Below, one piece after another: positions 1-12,348 of a stretch of DNA of 64,000 nt. Origin of the DNA: Methylobacterium fujisawaense (lineage in GTDB: Bacteria > Pseudomonadota > Alphaproteobacteria > Rhizobiales > Beijerinckiaceae); the NCBI RefSeq assembly GCF_014138435.1, contig NZ_JACJIM010000004.1, positions 186,001 to 250,000 on the forward strand. The letters run 5' to 3'. Each line of letters starts with the position of its first letter. The stretch's first letter is position 1. The notes under the pieces were generated by a model, which was not told the DNA's origin, ran no database searches, and worked only from the letters and a program-made list of their open reading frames with translations. A program made the position numbers and the translations under genes.

Positions 1-1
1 C

Positions 2-790
2 AAGTTCCGGGCCGACGACGACATGGCCATCGACCTGCTGCGGGTCGACAACGGCAATGTCCGCCGGCTCCAGATCGACAAGCTCAAGCGCCTGCGCGCC
101 GAGCGCGACGAGGCGGCGGTGACGGCCCGGCTGGAGGCCCTCACGAAGGCCGCCGACGGCACCGAGAATCTGCTGGAGCTCGCCGTCGAGGCCGCCCGCG
201 CCAAGGCGACGGTGGGGGAGATTTCCGAGGCCCTGGAGAAGGCCTGGGGCCGGCACCGCGCCGAGATCCGCTCGATCTCCGGCGTCTACAAGCGCGAGGT
301 GGGGGGCATGTCGCCTGTGGTCGAGGAAGTCCGGGCGCTGGTCGAGGCGTTCGAGGAGAATGACGGCCGCCGGCCGCGCATCCTGGTCGCCAAGATGGGC
401 CAGGACGGGCACGACCGCGGCCAGAAGGTGATCGCCTCGGCCTTCGCGGATCTCGGCTTCGACGTGGATATCGGGCCGCTCTTCGCCACCCCGGCGGAGG
501 CCGCCCGGCAGGCGGTGGAGAACGACGTCCACATCGTCGGCGTCTCGTCCCTGGCTGCCGGCCACCTGACCCTGGTGCCGGAGCTGAAGGCGGCGCTGAC
601 CGAGCAGGGCCGGGACGACGTGATGATCGCGATCGGCGGCGTCATCCCGCCGGGCGACTACGAGGCGCTGACGGCCGCCGGCGCGGCGGCGATCTTCCCG
701 CCCGGCACGGTGATCGCCGAGGCGGCCGTCAAGCTGATCCGCGCGCTGAACGACCGGCTGGGCTACGCGGCGCGGCAGGCGGCGGAGTAG
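2..790 (+). CDS. scpA: Methylmalonyl-CoA mutase large subunit, C-terminal part (5' truncated by window edge)
   Basis: The frame is already open at the left edge, so only the last 262 residues are here. This is the end of the substrate-binding barrel plus the C-terminal cobalamin-binding Rossmann domain. The base-off B12 signature DxHxxG is present as DGHDRG, followed by VSSL and GGVIPP, which line the nucleotide tail pocket. The enzyme interconverts (R)-methylmalonyl-CoA and succinyl-CoA with adenosylcobalamin in the cytosol, serving propionate degradation and, in methylotrophs, the last part of the ethylmalonyl-CoA pathway. Sequence around KMGQDGHDRG fits methylmalonyl-CoA mutase better than ethylmalonyl-CoA mutase, but the substrate-binding half that would decide lies outside the window. 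Confidence 0.93.
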   Translation, partial: KFRADDDMAIDLLRVDNGNVRRLQIDKLKRLRAERDEAAVTARLEALTKAADGTENLLELAVEAARAKATVGEISEALEKAWGRHRAEIRSISGVYKREVGGMSPVVEEVRALVEAFEENDGRRPRILVAKMGQDGHDRGQKVIASAFADLGFDVDIGPLFATPAEAARQAVENDVHIVGVSSLAAGHLTLVPELKAALTEQGRDDVMIAIGGVIPPGDYEALTAAGAAAIFPPGTVIAEAAVKLIRALNDRLGYAARQAAE

Positions 791-799
791 AAGGCTTCC

Positions 800-824
800 C
801 GAGGCGGCCGGACCGGCCGCCTCG
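800..824 (+). terminator. Perfect 11-bp hairpin after the mutase gene
   Basis: CGAGGCGGCCG, a 3-nt loop and the exact complement lie ten bases past the mutase stop codon. There is no T tract, so it may be a weak or Rho-assisted terminator, or an mRNA 3'-end stabiliser. Confidence 0.5.
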
Positions 825-840
825 CCCCATGCCTAGGCGC

Positions 841-957
841 CCCCTCGTCCTGAGGTGCCGGAGCGAAGCGGAGGCCTCGAAGGAGGCCTCCATTCCGGCC
901 GCGCGATCCCTGGAGCCCCCCTGCGGCGCCCGCTGACGCGGGCACCTCAGGATGGGG
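841..957. repeat. Intergenic palindromic repeat, family A (CCTGAGGTGCC ends)
   Basis: A 117-bp element bounded by inverted ends: CCTCGTCCTGAGGTGCC at the left and GGCACCTCAGGATGGGG at the right. Its interior reads GAGCGAAGCGGAGGCCTCGAAGG. From memory, elements of this form recur between genes in Methylobacterium and Bradyrhizobium-like genomes. It sits between the mutase and the convergent hydrolase gene. No coding potential is seen. Confidence 0.65.
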
Positions 958-995
958 CGGTGGTATGGGATCGGCCGGCCCCCGGGGCTCGCCGC

Positions 996-3992
<2,997 letters not shown>

Positions 3993-4010
3993 AGGGAGCC
4001 GGGAGACGCC

Positions 4011-4101
4011 TCGTCTTTGCGAGCGCCGCGAAGCAATCCAGAGGCGCCACGCTCTACGGCGGCGCGCCACCCTGGGTCGCTTCGCTGCGCTCGCGATGAC
4101 G
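4011..4101. repeat. Intergenic palindromic repeat, family B (GCGAGCGCNGCGAAGC ends)
   Basis: Inverted repeat with arms CGTCTTTGCGAGCGCCGCGAAG at the left and CTTCGCTGCGCTCGCGATGACG (allowing mismatches) at the right, separated by about 35 bp. It fills the gap between pgm and the convergent acetyltransferase. The form is common between convergent genes of Rhizobiales (from memory) and could fold as a long hairpin. Confidence 0.65.
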
Positions 4102-4121
4102 GTAAGGCCGGCGCCGATGCC

Positions 4122-4601
4122 TCAAACCAAGTCCTTCACCATGTGCACGGTGACGTCGTCGTCGCGGGTCCGGCCCGGTCCGTCGTAGAGCTCCTCCCGC
4201 TCCACCCGGTAGCCGAGCGCCCCGTAGAGGCGCAGGTTCGCCGTGTACTTCTTGTTGGTGTAGAGGCGCAGCCGCGCGAGCCCGGCCTCGGCCGCGACGG
4301 CGTCGGCCCGTCCCATCAGCCGGCTGCCGAAGCCCCGGCCCTGGAAGGCCGGGTGCACCGCGACGTTGACGACCAAGAGGTGATCGGCCTCGGCCCGCGT
4401 CTCGATCAGGCCGGCGAGATCCGGACCGGCCCGCAGCAGGTCGAAGCGGTGGTCCCGCAAAGCCTGGGCGTAGTCCGCCTGCATGGGAATCGGCAGGCGC
4501 CCGATCACCGGGATCCATTTGGTGTAGGCCGCCTCCACCAGCGCCCGGATCGCCTCCGCGTCCGCGGCCGCGCCGCGCCGGACCACGACTGACTCGTCCA
4601 T
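4122..4601 (-). CDS. GNAT family N-acetyltransferase
   Basis: A 159-residue single-domain GCN5-related acetyltransferase. The acetyl-CoA pyrophosphate loop appears as HPAFQGRGFGSRLM, matching the Q/RxxGxG/A motif, and NLRLYGALGYRVE is the usual C-terminal motif B. It would transfer acetyl from acetyl-CoA to an amine, but the acceptor is not predictable. The ATG start follows AGAGGT at suitable spacing. A GTG 12 bases further upstream would add four residues and overlap that ribosome-binding site, so it is less likely. Confidence 0.85.
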   Translation of the reverse strand: MDESVVVRRGAAADAEAIRALVEAAYTKWIPVIGRLPIPMQADYAQALRDHRFDLLRAGPDLAGLIETRAEADHLLVVNVAVHPAFQGRGFGSRLMGRADAVAAEAGLARLRLYTNKKYTANLRLYGALGYRVEREELYDGPGRTRDDDVTVHMVKDLV

Positions 4602-4793
4602 CTGACCTCTCACGGTTGACCGCGGCGCGTCCGTCCCCTAAAGACCCGCCGTCGATGGGGCTCCGCACGGGGCCCCGTCGCGTTTTCACGCGCACCCGTG
4701 GGCGGGATCCTCCCGCCCTGTCGTCCCGGACCGCGAAGGGCCGGGAAAAGGAGGGCGCGTTCCTCATTCTCGTCACGAGAGGACGCGGAAGAT

Positions 4794-5411
4794 ATGTCGA
4801 AGCGGATTCAGGCCAAGCACAAGCTCGACCGCCGCATGGGCCAGAACATCTGGGGCCGCCCGAAGAGCCCCGTCAACCGCCGCGAATACGGCCCCGGCCA
4901 GCACGGCCAGCGCCGTAAGGGCAAGATGAGCGACTTCGGCACGCAGCTGCGCGCCAAGCAGAAGCTCAAGGGCTATTACGGCAACATCACCGAGAAGCAG
5001 TTCCGCCGCTACTACGCCGAGGCGATCCGCCTGCGCGGCGATTCCGGCGAGAACCTCGTCGGCCTGCTCGAGCGCCGCCTCGACGCCGTGGTCTACCGGG
5101 CGAAGTTCGTCGCGACCCCGTTCGCCGCGCGCCAGTTCGTCAACCACGGGCACGTCAAGGTGAACGGCGTCCGCGTCAACATCCCGAGCTATCAGGTGAA
5201 GGCCGGCGACCTCATCGAGGTCAAGGAGTCCTCCCGCCAGCTCGAGATCGTCATCGTGGCGACCCAGCTCTCCGAGCGTGACGTGCCGGACTACATCGAA
5301 GCCGACCACGCCAAGATGACCGCCCGCGTCACCCGCATCCCCAGCCTGTCCGAGGTGCCCTACCCGGTGCAGATGGAGCCGAACCTCGTCATCGAGTTCT
5401 ACTCCCGCTGA
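4794..5411 (+). CDS. rpsD: 30S ribosomal protein S4
   Basis: A 205-residue S4 of normal bacterial length. The N-terminal half [10 protein letters not shown]...GRPKSP binds 16S rRNA and the S4 RNA-binding domain follows ([15 protein letters not shown], then [19 protein letters not shown]). S4 nucleates assembly of the small subunit. It stands alone here, outside the alpha operon, as usual in Alphaproteobacteria. A frame-open extension upstream is rejected because S4 begins at this Met. A rho-independent-type hairpin follows directly. Confidence 0.98.
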   Translation: MSKRIQAKHKLDRRMGQNIWGRPKSPVNRREYGPGQHGQRRKGKMSDFGTQLRAKQKLKGYYGNITEKQFRRYYAEAIRLRGDSGENLVGLLERRLDAVVYRAKFVATPFAARQFVNHGHVKVNGVRVNIPSYQVKAGDLIEVKESSRQLEIVIVATQLSERDVPDYIEADHAKMTARVTRIPSLSEVPYPVQMEPNLVIEFYSR

Positions 5412-5434
5412 TCCCGTCGCCCCGGCGACCGAGG

Positions 5435-5468
5435 AGGGGCTGCCCGTTCGGGCGGCCCCTTCGCGTTT
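5435..5468 (+). terminator. Hairpin terminator of rpsD
   Basis: AGGGGCTGCC, a short TTCG-containing loop and GGCGGCCCCT form a 10-bp stem with one mismatch 24 bases past the rpsD stop. It is followed by TCGCGTTT, a weak T-rich tail. Confidence 0.7.
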
Positions 5469-5522
5469 CCGGACCCTCGTCCCGGACGAGGGCCTCCGGC
5501 GTCCGGGACGACCGCCCGGGCC

Positions 5523-5846
5523 TCAGCAGCCCTGGCAGATCGAGCCCATCGTGTGGCGCATCTTGCTGTCCCAGGCCTTCGAGCGGGCCTCGGCGGCCTT
5601 CTGAGCCTTGATCATCTCGGCCTGGTTCACGGGCTGCGGCAATCCGGTGGCTGCGGTGCCGCCCGGGGGTTTGGTCTGGCCGGTGGCCGTGGTCCGGCGG
5701 CCGCTGACCTGGGAACCCGCCGTGGCCGGGGACGCGGCAGAGCCCGGATTGGTGCCCGGATTCATGCCCGGAGCCGGGCCCTGGGCCAGCGCCGGCGCCG
5801 CCCCGAGGAAGAGGCCGAGAAGCAGCGCGGGACGAAGAATTGCCAT
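5523..5846 (-). CDS. Small secreted protein, function unknown
   Basis: A 107-residue protein with a clear Sec signal peptide (about 21 residues ending ALAQ). A Gly/Pro/Asn-rich low-complexity stretch follows (PGMNPGTNPGS), then a short helical tail rich in Ala, Lys and Glu that ends in MRHTMGSICQGC. The two terminal cysteines could form a disulfide or bind a ligand. I do not recognise the family. It is convergent with rpsD and divergent from the DUF2293 gene. Confidence 0.65.
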   Translation of the reverse strand: MAILRPALLLGLFLGAAPALAQGPAPGMNPGTNPGSAASPATAGSQVSGRRTTATGQTKPPGGTAATGLPQPVNQAEMIKAQKAAEARSKAWDSKMRHTMGSICQGC

Positions 5847-5948
5847 GGACCTGATCTCCCCGGCGGAGGATCCCGTGCAGGCCCCGCCTCATCTGAGGCC
5901 GATCCTACCCGATCGCTCCGTTAAAATCATGCCGTCGGCAGGCCTGCG

Positions 5949-6290
5949 ATGAGCGTTGGATCGCCGCCGCTGAATCGCCGGGACGCCGTCGCCGCGGCGC
6001 TGGCCCGGCTTGCCCCGCGCCTCCCGGATTTCGAGGCGGAGGCCGCCCTCGACCGGGCGCTGGCCAGCCCGGGCCTGCGCCGGGCCGCCCCGGAGACCGC
6101 GGCACGCCTCGCCCTCATCACGTACGCGCGCCACGTCTTCACCGATTACGACGACCTCCTGGCCGACGGATACGACCGGGACAGCGCCCGGCACTTCGTC
6201 CTCGACGATCTCAACGCCGCGCTGGCCGCCTGGGGGGCCGCGCCGATCCCCGAGGACGAGGCCGGCGAGCCTGAGGCCGATCCGCGCTGA
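5949..6290 (+). CDS. DUF2293 domain protein
   Basis: A 113-residue protein, mostly helical, with the DUF2293-like core RHVFTDYDDLLADGYDRDSARHFV followed by an acidic tail. The family is widespread in Alphaproteobacteria and has no established role. The gene is divergent from the secreted-protein gene with about 100 bp between, and the molbindin gene follows on the same strand about 100 bp downstream. Assignment rests on recalled family similarity only. Confidence 0.65.
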   Translation: MSVGSPPLNRRDAVAAALARLAPRLPDFEAEAALDRALASPGLRRAAPETAARLALITYARHVFTDYDDLLADGYDRDSARHFVLDDLNAALAAWGAAPIPEDEAGEPEADPR

Positions 6291-6387
6291 GGCGGTCGCG
6301 CGGGACCCCGCCATGCTGTAGGAGACCTGCCCGAGGCCGCCCGACGCGACCTGTTCCGGTGCGGCTTATGGAGCGAGGCAGCAGACC

Positions 6388-6597
6388 ATGAAGATCAGCG
6401 CGCGCAACGTTCTCAAGGGCACGGTCCTCTCCGTGGACAAGGGGGCGACCACCTCCCACGTGAAGATCGAGATCAGCCCCGGCCAAGTGGTCACCGCTTC
6501 GATCACCAACGAGGCCGTCGAATCCCTCAAGCTCGTCGCCGGCGGTCCCGCCTACGCGGTGATCAAGGCTTCCGACGTCATGGTCGCCGTCGACTGA
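6388..6597 (+). CDS. mop: Molbindin (Mop/TOBE-domain molybdate-binding protein)
   Basis: A single 69-residue Mop domain: MKISARNVLKGTV, then a turn, VKIEISPGQVVTASIT, and VIKASDVMVAVD at the end. Such small proteins form hexamers that bind molybdate or tungstate oxyanions in the cytosol as a store or buffer. Two genes in the window (14.9-17.6 kb) encode a molybdenum hydroxylase that would need the cofactor, but they are not linked in an operon. A poor ribosome-binding site (GAGCGAGGCAG) precedes the ATG. Confidence 0.9.
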   Translation: MKISARNVLKGTVLSVDKGATTSHVKIEISPGQVVTASITNEAVESLKLVAGGPAYAVIKASDVMVAVD

Positions 6598-6748
6598 GGG
6601 CGTCCTCGCGCCGTCCCCTCATCCCGAGGCCTGCCCTGCGCTCCGGCACCGCAGGAGGCGGATGGGACGGACGGCTGAGACCATGCTCCGCTTTCGCGCC
6701 GTGACCGCCGGCGGATAGGATGCGGTCCGGATCGGAGGAGTTCAACCC

Positions 6749-7804
6749 GTGCAGAAGACCGTGCTCGGCATCGAGACCACCTGCGATGAGACCGCCGCCG
6801 CCGTGGTGTCGGTCGACGAGGATGGTGTCGGCCAGATCCGCGCCAACGAGGTACTGAGCCAGATCGCCGAGCACGCGGCCTATGGCGGCGTCGTGCCGGA
6901 GATCGCCGCCCGCGCCCACGTGGAGGTGCTCGACCGGCTGATCGCCCGTGCCCTCGACCGGGCCGGGACCGGCTTCCGGGACCTCGACGGCATCGCGGTG
7001 GCCGCCGGCCCCGGGCTGATCGGCGGCGTGCTGGTCGGCCTCGTCACCGCCAAGACCCTGGCGCTCGTGACCCGCAAGCCCCTGCTCGCCGTCAACCATC
7101 TGGAAGCCCACGCGCTCACGGCGCGGCTCACCGACGGCGTCGCCTTCCCGTACCTGCTGCTCCTGGTCTCGGGCGGCCACACCCAGCTCGTCGCCGTGCG
7201 CGGCGTCGGCGACTACGTGCGGCTCGGCTCGACCGTCGACGACGCCATCGGCGAGGCATTCGACAAGGTCGCCAAGCTCCTCGGCCTCGGCTATCCCGGT
7301 GGTCCCGCGGTCGAGCGCATGGCCGAGGCCGGCGATCCCGAGCGCTTCGCCCTGCCCCGGCCGATGCTCGGCCGCCGCGAGGCCGACTTCTCCCTCTCGG
7401 GCCTCAAGACCGCCGTGCGGATCGAGGCCGAGCGGATCGCCCCGCTGGCCGAGCGCGACGTCGCCGATCTCTGCGCGAGCTTCCAGGCCGCCGTGGTCGA
7501 CGTGGTGGTGGACCGCGCCCGGGTCGCCCTGCGCGCCTTCTCGGACGTGGCCGGACGGCCCACCGCCCTGGTGGCGGCGGGGGGCGTGGCGGCCAACGGC
7601 GCCATCCGGCGGGCGCTGGCCGCCTTGGCCGGCGAGGCGGGCCTGAGCTTCGTGGCGCCGCCCCTGCCGCTCTGCGGCGACAACGGCGCGATGATCGCCT
7701 GGGCCGGGCTGGAGCGCCTGCGCCTCGGGCTGGTGGACGACCTCACGGCCCCGGCGCGGCCCCGCTGGCCGCTGGCGGCCCGGGCGGCGGTGCCGGCCGG
7801 ATGA
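6749..7804 (+). CDS. tsaD: tRNA N6-threonylcarbamoyladenosine transferase TsaD
   Basis: Transfers the threonylcarbamoyl group to A37 of ANN-decoding tRNAs, working with TsaB and TsaE. It is 351 residues with the ASKHA fold. The N-terminal GIETTCDET motif and the metal-binding HLEAH (His117, His121) are intact, as are VSGGHT and the late [10 protein letters not shown]. Translation starts at GTG, with GGAGGAG eight bases upstream. The stop codon overlaps the start of the next gene by 4 bp (ATGA), so tsaD, the acetyltransferase gene and gpsA form a translationally coupled operon. Confidence 0.97.
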   Translation: MQKTVLGIETTCDETAAAVVSVDEDGVGQIRANEVLSQIAEHAAYGGVVPEIAARAHVEVLDRLIARALDRAGTGFRDLDGIAVAAGPGLIGGVLVGLVTAKTLALVTRKPLLAVNHLEAHALTARLTDGVAFPYLLLLVSGGHTQLVAVRGVGDYVRLGSTVDDAIGEAFDKVAKLLGLGYPGGPAVERMAEAGDPERFALPRPMLGRREADFSLSGLKTAVRIEAERIAPLAERDVADLCASFQAAVVDVVVDRARVALRAFSDVAGRPTALVAAGGVAANGAIRRALAALAGEAGLSFVAPPLPLCGDNGAMIAWAGLERLRLGLVDDLTAPARPRWPLAARAAVPAG

Positions 7805-8658
7805 ACCCGGCGGACCGGCGCACGCATTGGCGGGATTTGGTGGAGCGCCGCCTGCCCGAAGCCGTCCGTCCGGACTGGCCGGTGCGGCTCGACCATTGCT
7901 TCGCCCGTATCCTCCTGGACAATGCCTGCGGCGGCCCCTGGCGCGACCATACCCGCCCGCCCGCCTATGCCACCATGCCGCTCGGTCAGCTCGAGATCGC
8001 GATCGCGCTGGGCGAGGCGGTGCTCGCCGGCCGTGCGGACCTCGCGCTCCTGAACCGCCGCTCCCTGGCCTGGCGCGGCAAGATCGCCGCCGCCCCGGTG
8101 CCGGAGGCCCTCCGGGACGGCGACCTGACCCTCCGCCGCTGGCGGCCGGAGGATACGGCGCCCTTCGCGGCGCTCAACGCCGATCCGGCGGTGATGGCTC
8201 ATTTCCCGCGGCCCCGGACCGAGGCGGAGAGCGCCGCCGAGGCCGGCCTCTGCGACCGCCGCTTCGTGGCGGACGGGTTCGGCCCCTGGGCCCTGGAGCA
8301 TGCGGGCCGGTTCATCGGCTTCGCCGGCCCGATGCGGATCCTGCGACCCCTGCCCTTCCCGGGGGGCGACCGGCCCGGAACGACGGTCGAACTGGCCTGG
8401 CGCCTCGCACGCGAGGCCTGGGGCCACGGCTTCGCCACCCGGGCTGCGCGGCTCGCCCTCGCCGATCTCGCCGGGCGCTGCAGGATCCGGAGCGTCGTGG
8501 CCTTCACGGCGGTCGGCAACGACCGCTCCCGGGCCGTGATGGAGCGCCTCGGCCTGAGGCCGGCCGGGACATTCCCGCATCCGGCGGTGCCGGAGGGGCC
8601 GCTGCGCGCGCACGTGCTCTACCGGCTGGACTGCGCGGACAGGGAGGAAGCGGCATGA
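7801..8658 (+). CDS. Two-domain protein: unknown N-terminal domain plus GNAT acetyltransferase
   Basis: 285 residues in two parts. Residues 1 to about 95 form a domain I do not recognise by function ([40 protein letters not shown]). I recall a similar short protein standing alone in other Alphaproteobacteria. Residues about 105-280 are a RimJ-like GNAT domain that begins [20 protein letters not shown] and ends near [13 protein letters not shown]. The gene overlaps tsaD at its start and gpsA at its end by ATGA, so it is coupled to both. Acceptor unknown; RimJ/RimL relatives acetylate protein N-termini or small amines. Confidence 0.8.
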   Translation: MNPADRRTHWRDLVERRLPEAVRPDWPVRLDHCFARILLDNACGGPWRDHTRPPAYATMPLGQLEIAIALGEAVLAGRADLALLNRRSLAWRGKIAAAPVPEALRDGDLTLRRWRPEDTAPFAALNADPAVMAHFPRPRTEAESAAEAGLCDRRFVADGFGPWALEHAGRFIGFAGPMRILRPLPFPGGDRPGTTVELAWRLAREAWGHGFATRAARLALADLAGRCRIRSVVAFTAVGNDRSRAVMERLGLRPAGTFPHPAVPEGPLRAHVLYRLDCADREEAA

Positions 8659-9653
8659 GCGCGGAGACCCCGATCAACGTCGTCGGCGGCGGGGCCTGGG
8701 GCACGGCGCTGGCCAACGCCGCCGCCGGGGCCGGCCATCCCGTCACCCTCTGGCTGCGCGATGCGCAGGCCGCGGCCGCCCTCCAGGCCCAGCGGGAGAA
8801 TCCGCGCTACCTGCCGGGCGTGCCGCTGCATCCCGCGATCCGCGCGACGGCCGATGCCGACGCCCTCGCGGGCGCCCGGGCGACGCTCGTGGTCGTGCCC
8901 GCCCAGACCATGCGCGGCGTGCTGGAAACCCTGCGCGGTCCCCTGGCCAGCGCCGGGCCGGTGATCCTCTGCGCCAAGGGAATCGAGCGCGGCAGCGACA
9001 GTTTCATGAGCGCGGTGGCCGAGCAGGTCCTGCCCCCCGGTGTGCCCGTGGCGGTCCTGTCCGGCCCGAGCTTCGCAGCCGACGTCGCCCGCGGCCTGCC
9101 CACCGCCGTGACCCTGGCGGCGGCCGATGCCGGCCTCGCCGCCGGCTTGAGCGCCCTGCTGTCCGGGCCGAGCTTCCGCCTCTACCACACCGACGACGTG
9201 CGGGGCGTGGAGATCGGCGGCGCCGGCAAGAACGTGCTGGCCATCGCCTGCGGGATCGTGGTGGGGCGCGGCCTCGGGGAGAGCGCCCGGGCGGCGCTGA
9301 TCGCCCGGGCCTTCGCCGAACTGATGCGCTTCGCCCGCGCCTTCGGCGGGCGGCCCGAGACGCTGATGGGGCTCTCGGGGCTCGGTGACCTCGTGCTCAC
9401 CGCCTCATCGCCGCAATCGCGCAACTTCGCCTTCGGCCAGCGGCTCGGCGCCGGCGCCAGCCCGGCCGAGGCCGCGGGCGGCAAGCTCGCCGAGGGGGCC
9501 TTCACCGCCGCGGCCCTCGCGGGCCTCGCCGCCGCGAAGGGTCTCGAGATGCCGGTGGCGGAAGCCGTCGCCGCCATCGTGGCCGGCTCGGCCAGCGTCG
9601 ACGACGTGATCGCCGGCCTGCTGGCCCGGCCGCTGCGCGGGGAGACCGACTGA
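8655..9653 (+). CDS. gpsA: NAD(P)-dependent glycerol-3-phosphate dehydrogenase
   Basis: Reduces dihydroxyacetone phosphate to sn-glycerol 3-phosphate for phospholipid synthesis in the cytosol. It is 332 residues, the normal length. The Rossmann motif is [10 protein letters not shown] near the N-terminus. The signature region CAKGIERGS, the catalytic Lys context [14 protein letters not shown] and the helical C-terminal domain [13 protein letters not shown] are all present. It is the last gene of the tsaD operon, and its start lies inside the previous stop (ATGA). Confidence 0.97.
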   Translation: MSAETPINVVGGGAWGTALANAAAGAGHPVTLWLRDAQAAAALQAQRENPRYLPGVPLHPAIRATADADALAGARATLVVVPAQTMRGVLETLRGPLASAGPVILCAKGIERGSDSFMSAVAEQVLPPGVPVAVLSGPSFAADVARGLPTAVTLAAADAGLAAGLSALLSGPSFRLYHTDDVRGVEIGGAGKNVLAIACGIVVGRGLGESARAALIARAFAELMRFARAFGGRPETLMGLSGLGDLVLTASSPQSRNFAFGQRLGAGASPAEAAGGKLAEGAFTAAALAGLAAAKGLEMPVAEAVAAIVAGSASVDDVIAGLLARPLRGETD

Positions 9654-9981
9654 GGGCGCCCTCCCCGGGGCGCAGGCCGCCGACGCACCCGGTGCCCGGA
9701 CCCGGGACCGCGCATCCGGGTCTCTGGCGGGCGCTGGGGGCAGGCCCTGCGTGATCCGTCACGGCTCCGCCTCGATCCGCCGCCCAGGGGCTCGGCCCTC
9801 TGGTCGCGTGGCTGTCGACGACGGGGCCGGGGGCGCTGCGCGGAGCGCCTCCCCGGATCGCGGATCGGACCCGCGACAGCGTCGGCAGCCCGACCGCGGG
9901 GCCGCCATCGACCACCTCCGCCGGGATGAGCCGGCGCCGGGGCCGCCCCTCTTCGAGGTGAGGCGACCGGCCCGATGCGCC
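9654..9981. other. Intergenic region with no recognised gene
   Basis: 328 bp between the convergent gpsA and MHYT-GGDEF-EAL genes. A short GC hairpin (GCGCC...GGGGCGC) directly follows gpsA and may end its transcript. The rest is uniformly GC-rich, and its open frames look like GC-driven noise. Confidence 0.5.
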
Positions 9982-12348
9982 TCAGGCCACGGCGGCCGCC
10001 CGGTCCGGCGCCGCGCCGTGGGTGTGGGTGGAAAAGCGCGCGATCGGCTCGGGTCGGCCCAGCAGATAACCCTGGGCGAGGGTGCAGTTCTCCTGCGCCA
10101 GGAAGGACAGCTCCTCGGCGGTCTCCACGCCCTCCGCCACCACGGCGAGCCCCAGACCCCGACCCAGCCCCAGCACGGAGCGCACGATCGCGGCCCCCTG
10201 CGGGTTGCTGTGGACCGCCTTGATGAACGAGCCGTCGATCTTGATCCGGTCGAACGGGAAGGCGCGCAGGTTCGACAGCGAGGAATAGCCGGTGCCGAAA
10301 TCGTCCATGGCGATCTGCACGCCGAGCGCCTTGAGCTGGCGCAGGGTGAGGAGCGCCCGGGCCGGATCCCGGATCAGCGCGGTCTCGGTGATCTCGATCT
10401 CGAGGCGCTCCGCCTTCAGACCGGCTTCGAACAGGGTCCCGTGGACGAACTGGACGAAGTGCGGGTTGTGGAGCTGCACCGCCGAGACGTTGACGGCGAT
10501 CGCCAGAGGGTTCGGCCAGCCGGCCGCCGCCCGGCAGGCCTCCCGCAGCACCCAGGCCCCGATCTCCAGGATTGCCCCGGTCTCCTCGGCGATCGGCACG
10601 AACACGGCCGGGGGGATGCTGCCCCGGGTGGGGTGGCGCCAGCGCAGCAGCGCCTCGAAGCCCGTTACCGCGCCGGTGCCGATCTCGCTCTGCGGCTGAT
10701 AGACGAGCTCCAGCTCCCCCCGGGTCACCGCGTGGCGCAGGTCGTGCTCCAGCTGCCGCCGGTCGCGGATCTGCGCACCCATGCTGGCGTCGTAGCGCCG
10801 AAAGGTGCCGCGCCCCTCGTTCTTGGCCCGGTACAGGGCGGCGTCGGCGTGGCTCAGGAGCGCACGCTGGTCCGCGGCGTCGTCGGGATAGACCGCGATG
10901 CCGATGCTGGTGGCGATCACCGGGCCGGAGGCGGCCGGCACCGCGGCCAGGGTGGACAGGATCCGCTCGGCCAGCCGCTCGGCGGACCCCTCCGCTTGCG
11001 GCGTCAGGATGGCGAACTCGTCGCCGCCCAGCCGGGCCATCAGCTGTTTCGCGTCGAGGAGGCCGCCGGCCCGGAGGGCGAGATCGCGCAGCATCGCGTC
11101 GCCGGCCGCGTGTCCGAACAGGTCGTTGACCTCCTTGAAGCGGTCGAGGTCCAGGCACAACACGGCGAGGCGGCCGCCCTGGGCGTCCGCGGCGCGGATC
11201 TCCCGCTCCAGCCGCGCGTGGAAGCTCGTGCGGTTGGCCAGCCCCGTGAGCGCGTCGTGGTGGGCGAGGTAATGGATCTCGCTCTCGGCCCGGCGCCGGG
11301 CGCGCAGGTCGCGCACCGCCACGGCGTGGTGCGGCAGGCGCCCGTACTCGGCGACGGGACGCATGATCACCTCCACGGGGATCGTGCCGCCGCTCGCCGG
11401 GACGAGGTCGGCCTCGAGGGGCTGGTCGACCGTTCCGGCCCCGGCGGCGACGCCCGGCAGGTACAGGGCCAGGTTCGTGCCCACGAGGTTGGAGGCCCCG
11501 GTGCCGGCGAGCCGGGCGAAGGCCTCGTTGGCGCTGACAATCTCGCCGCCGCGGCAGACGACGAGACCCTCTACCGCCGCGTTGGCGAGGCTGCGCAGCC
11601 GCTCGCGCTCGAACTCGGCACGCTTGCGGTCCCGCAGGTCGAGCACCAGGGCAGCCCCGGCGAGCAGCAGGATCAGGAAGCTCGCCGCCGCCACCGCGGC
11701 GGCGAGCCAGGCGGTGCGGATGGCGCTCGCGTGGATCTCCACGGTGGGGTCCGGCAGGATGGTCACGGCGGCCATGCCGGTGAAATGATGGCCGCAGATC
11801 GCCAGGATCAGCAGCGCGCCGCCGCCGAACCGGCCCCGGACCGTGGTGGCCGACAGCCCGACCACCAGGGCGGCGGCGCCGAACGCCGCTGCGAGCCCGA
11901 CCGAGATCACGACCGGGACGGGATTCCACACAAGGTGTCCCGGCACCTGAAAGGCGGCCATGCCGGTATAGTGCATCACCGCGATGCCGCACCCCACCAC
12001 GGCGCCGCCGAGCGCCGCCTGGATCCTCCGGCCGGTCGTGGCCAGGGCGAAGCCGAGCCCGGTGATCGCCACGGCATCGACGTAGGAGAGGAGGGTCAGC
12101 CCGACGCCGTACCCCGACGGCAGCCCGGGCTCGAAGGCGAGCATCGCCAGGAAATGCGTCGCCCAGATCCCCGACCCGCCGGCGGCGGCGGCCACGGTGA
12201 GCCAGATGTAGCGGTTGCGGCCGCCGGCCCGGCCGGCATGGATGAGGAGTTCCAGCGCCGTCGCACTCGCCAGCGTGCAGACGAGTGCCGCCAGGACCAC
12301 CAGCCAGAAGTTGTGCTCTCCGGCGAAGCAGCCGACCAGTGACAGCAT
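9982..12348 (-). CDS. Membrane MHYT-GGDEF-EAL cyclic-di-GMP protein
   Basis: 788 residues. Residues 1-205 are an MHYT sensor with several membrane helices and the repeated His/Met motifs THFLAM, MHYTGM (about 125) and HHFTGM, thought to bind copper or sense a gas. A seventh helix at about 213-238 leads to a PAS-like stretch (about 255-350). A GGDEF domain follows with intact GGDEF at 441-445, then an EAL domain with EALLRW at 565. Both active sites look complete, so it may make or degrade c-di-GMP. The product-inhibition site RxxD is absent (D432 to Q435 in its place). The upstream 246 bp is AT-richer and should hold the promoter. Confidence 0.94.
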   Translation of the reverse strand: MLSLVGCFAGEHNFWLVVLAALVCTLASATALELLIHAGRAGGRNRYIWLTVAAAAGGSGIWATHFLAMLAFEPGLPSGYGVGLTLLSYVDAVAITGLGFALATTGRRIQAALGGAVVGCGIAVMHYTGMAAFQVPGHLVWNPVPVVISVGLAAAFGAAALVVGLSATTVRGRFGGGALLILAICGHHFTGMAAVTILPDPTVEIHASAIRTAWLAAAVAAASFLILLLAGAALVLDLRDRKRAEFERERLRSLANAAVEGLVVCRGGEIVSANEAFARLAGTGASNLVGTNLALYLPGVAAGAGTVDQPLEADLVPASGGTIPVEVIMRPVAEYGRLPHHAVAVRDLRARRRAESEIHYLAHHDALTGLANRTSFHARLEREIRAADAQGGRLAVLCLDLDRFKEVNDLFGHAAGDAMLRDLALRAGGLLDAKQLMARLGGDEFAILTPQAEGSAERLAERILSTLAAVPAASGPVIATSIGIAVYPDDAADQRALLSHADAALYRAKNEGRGTFRRYDASMGAQIRDRRQLEHDLRHAVTRGELELVYQPQSEIGTGAVTGFEALLRWRHPTRGSIPPAVFVPIAEETGAILEIGAWVLREACRAAAGWPNPLAIAVNVSAVQLHNPHFVQFVHGTLFEAGLKAERLEIEITETALIRDPARALLTLRQLKALGVQIAMDDFGTGYSSLSNLRAFPFDRIKIDGSFIKAVHSNPQGAAIVRSVLGLGRGLGLAVVAEGVETAEELSFLAQENCTLAQGYLLGRPEPIARFSTHTHGAAPDRAAAVA

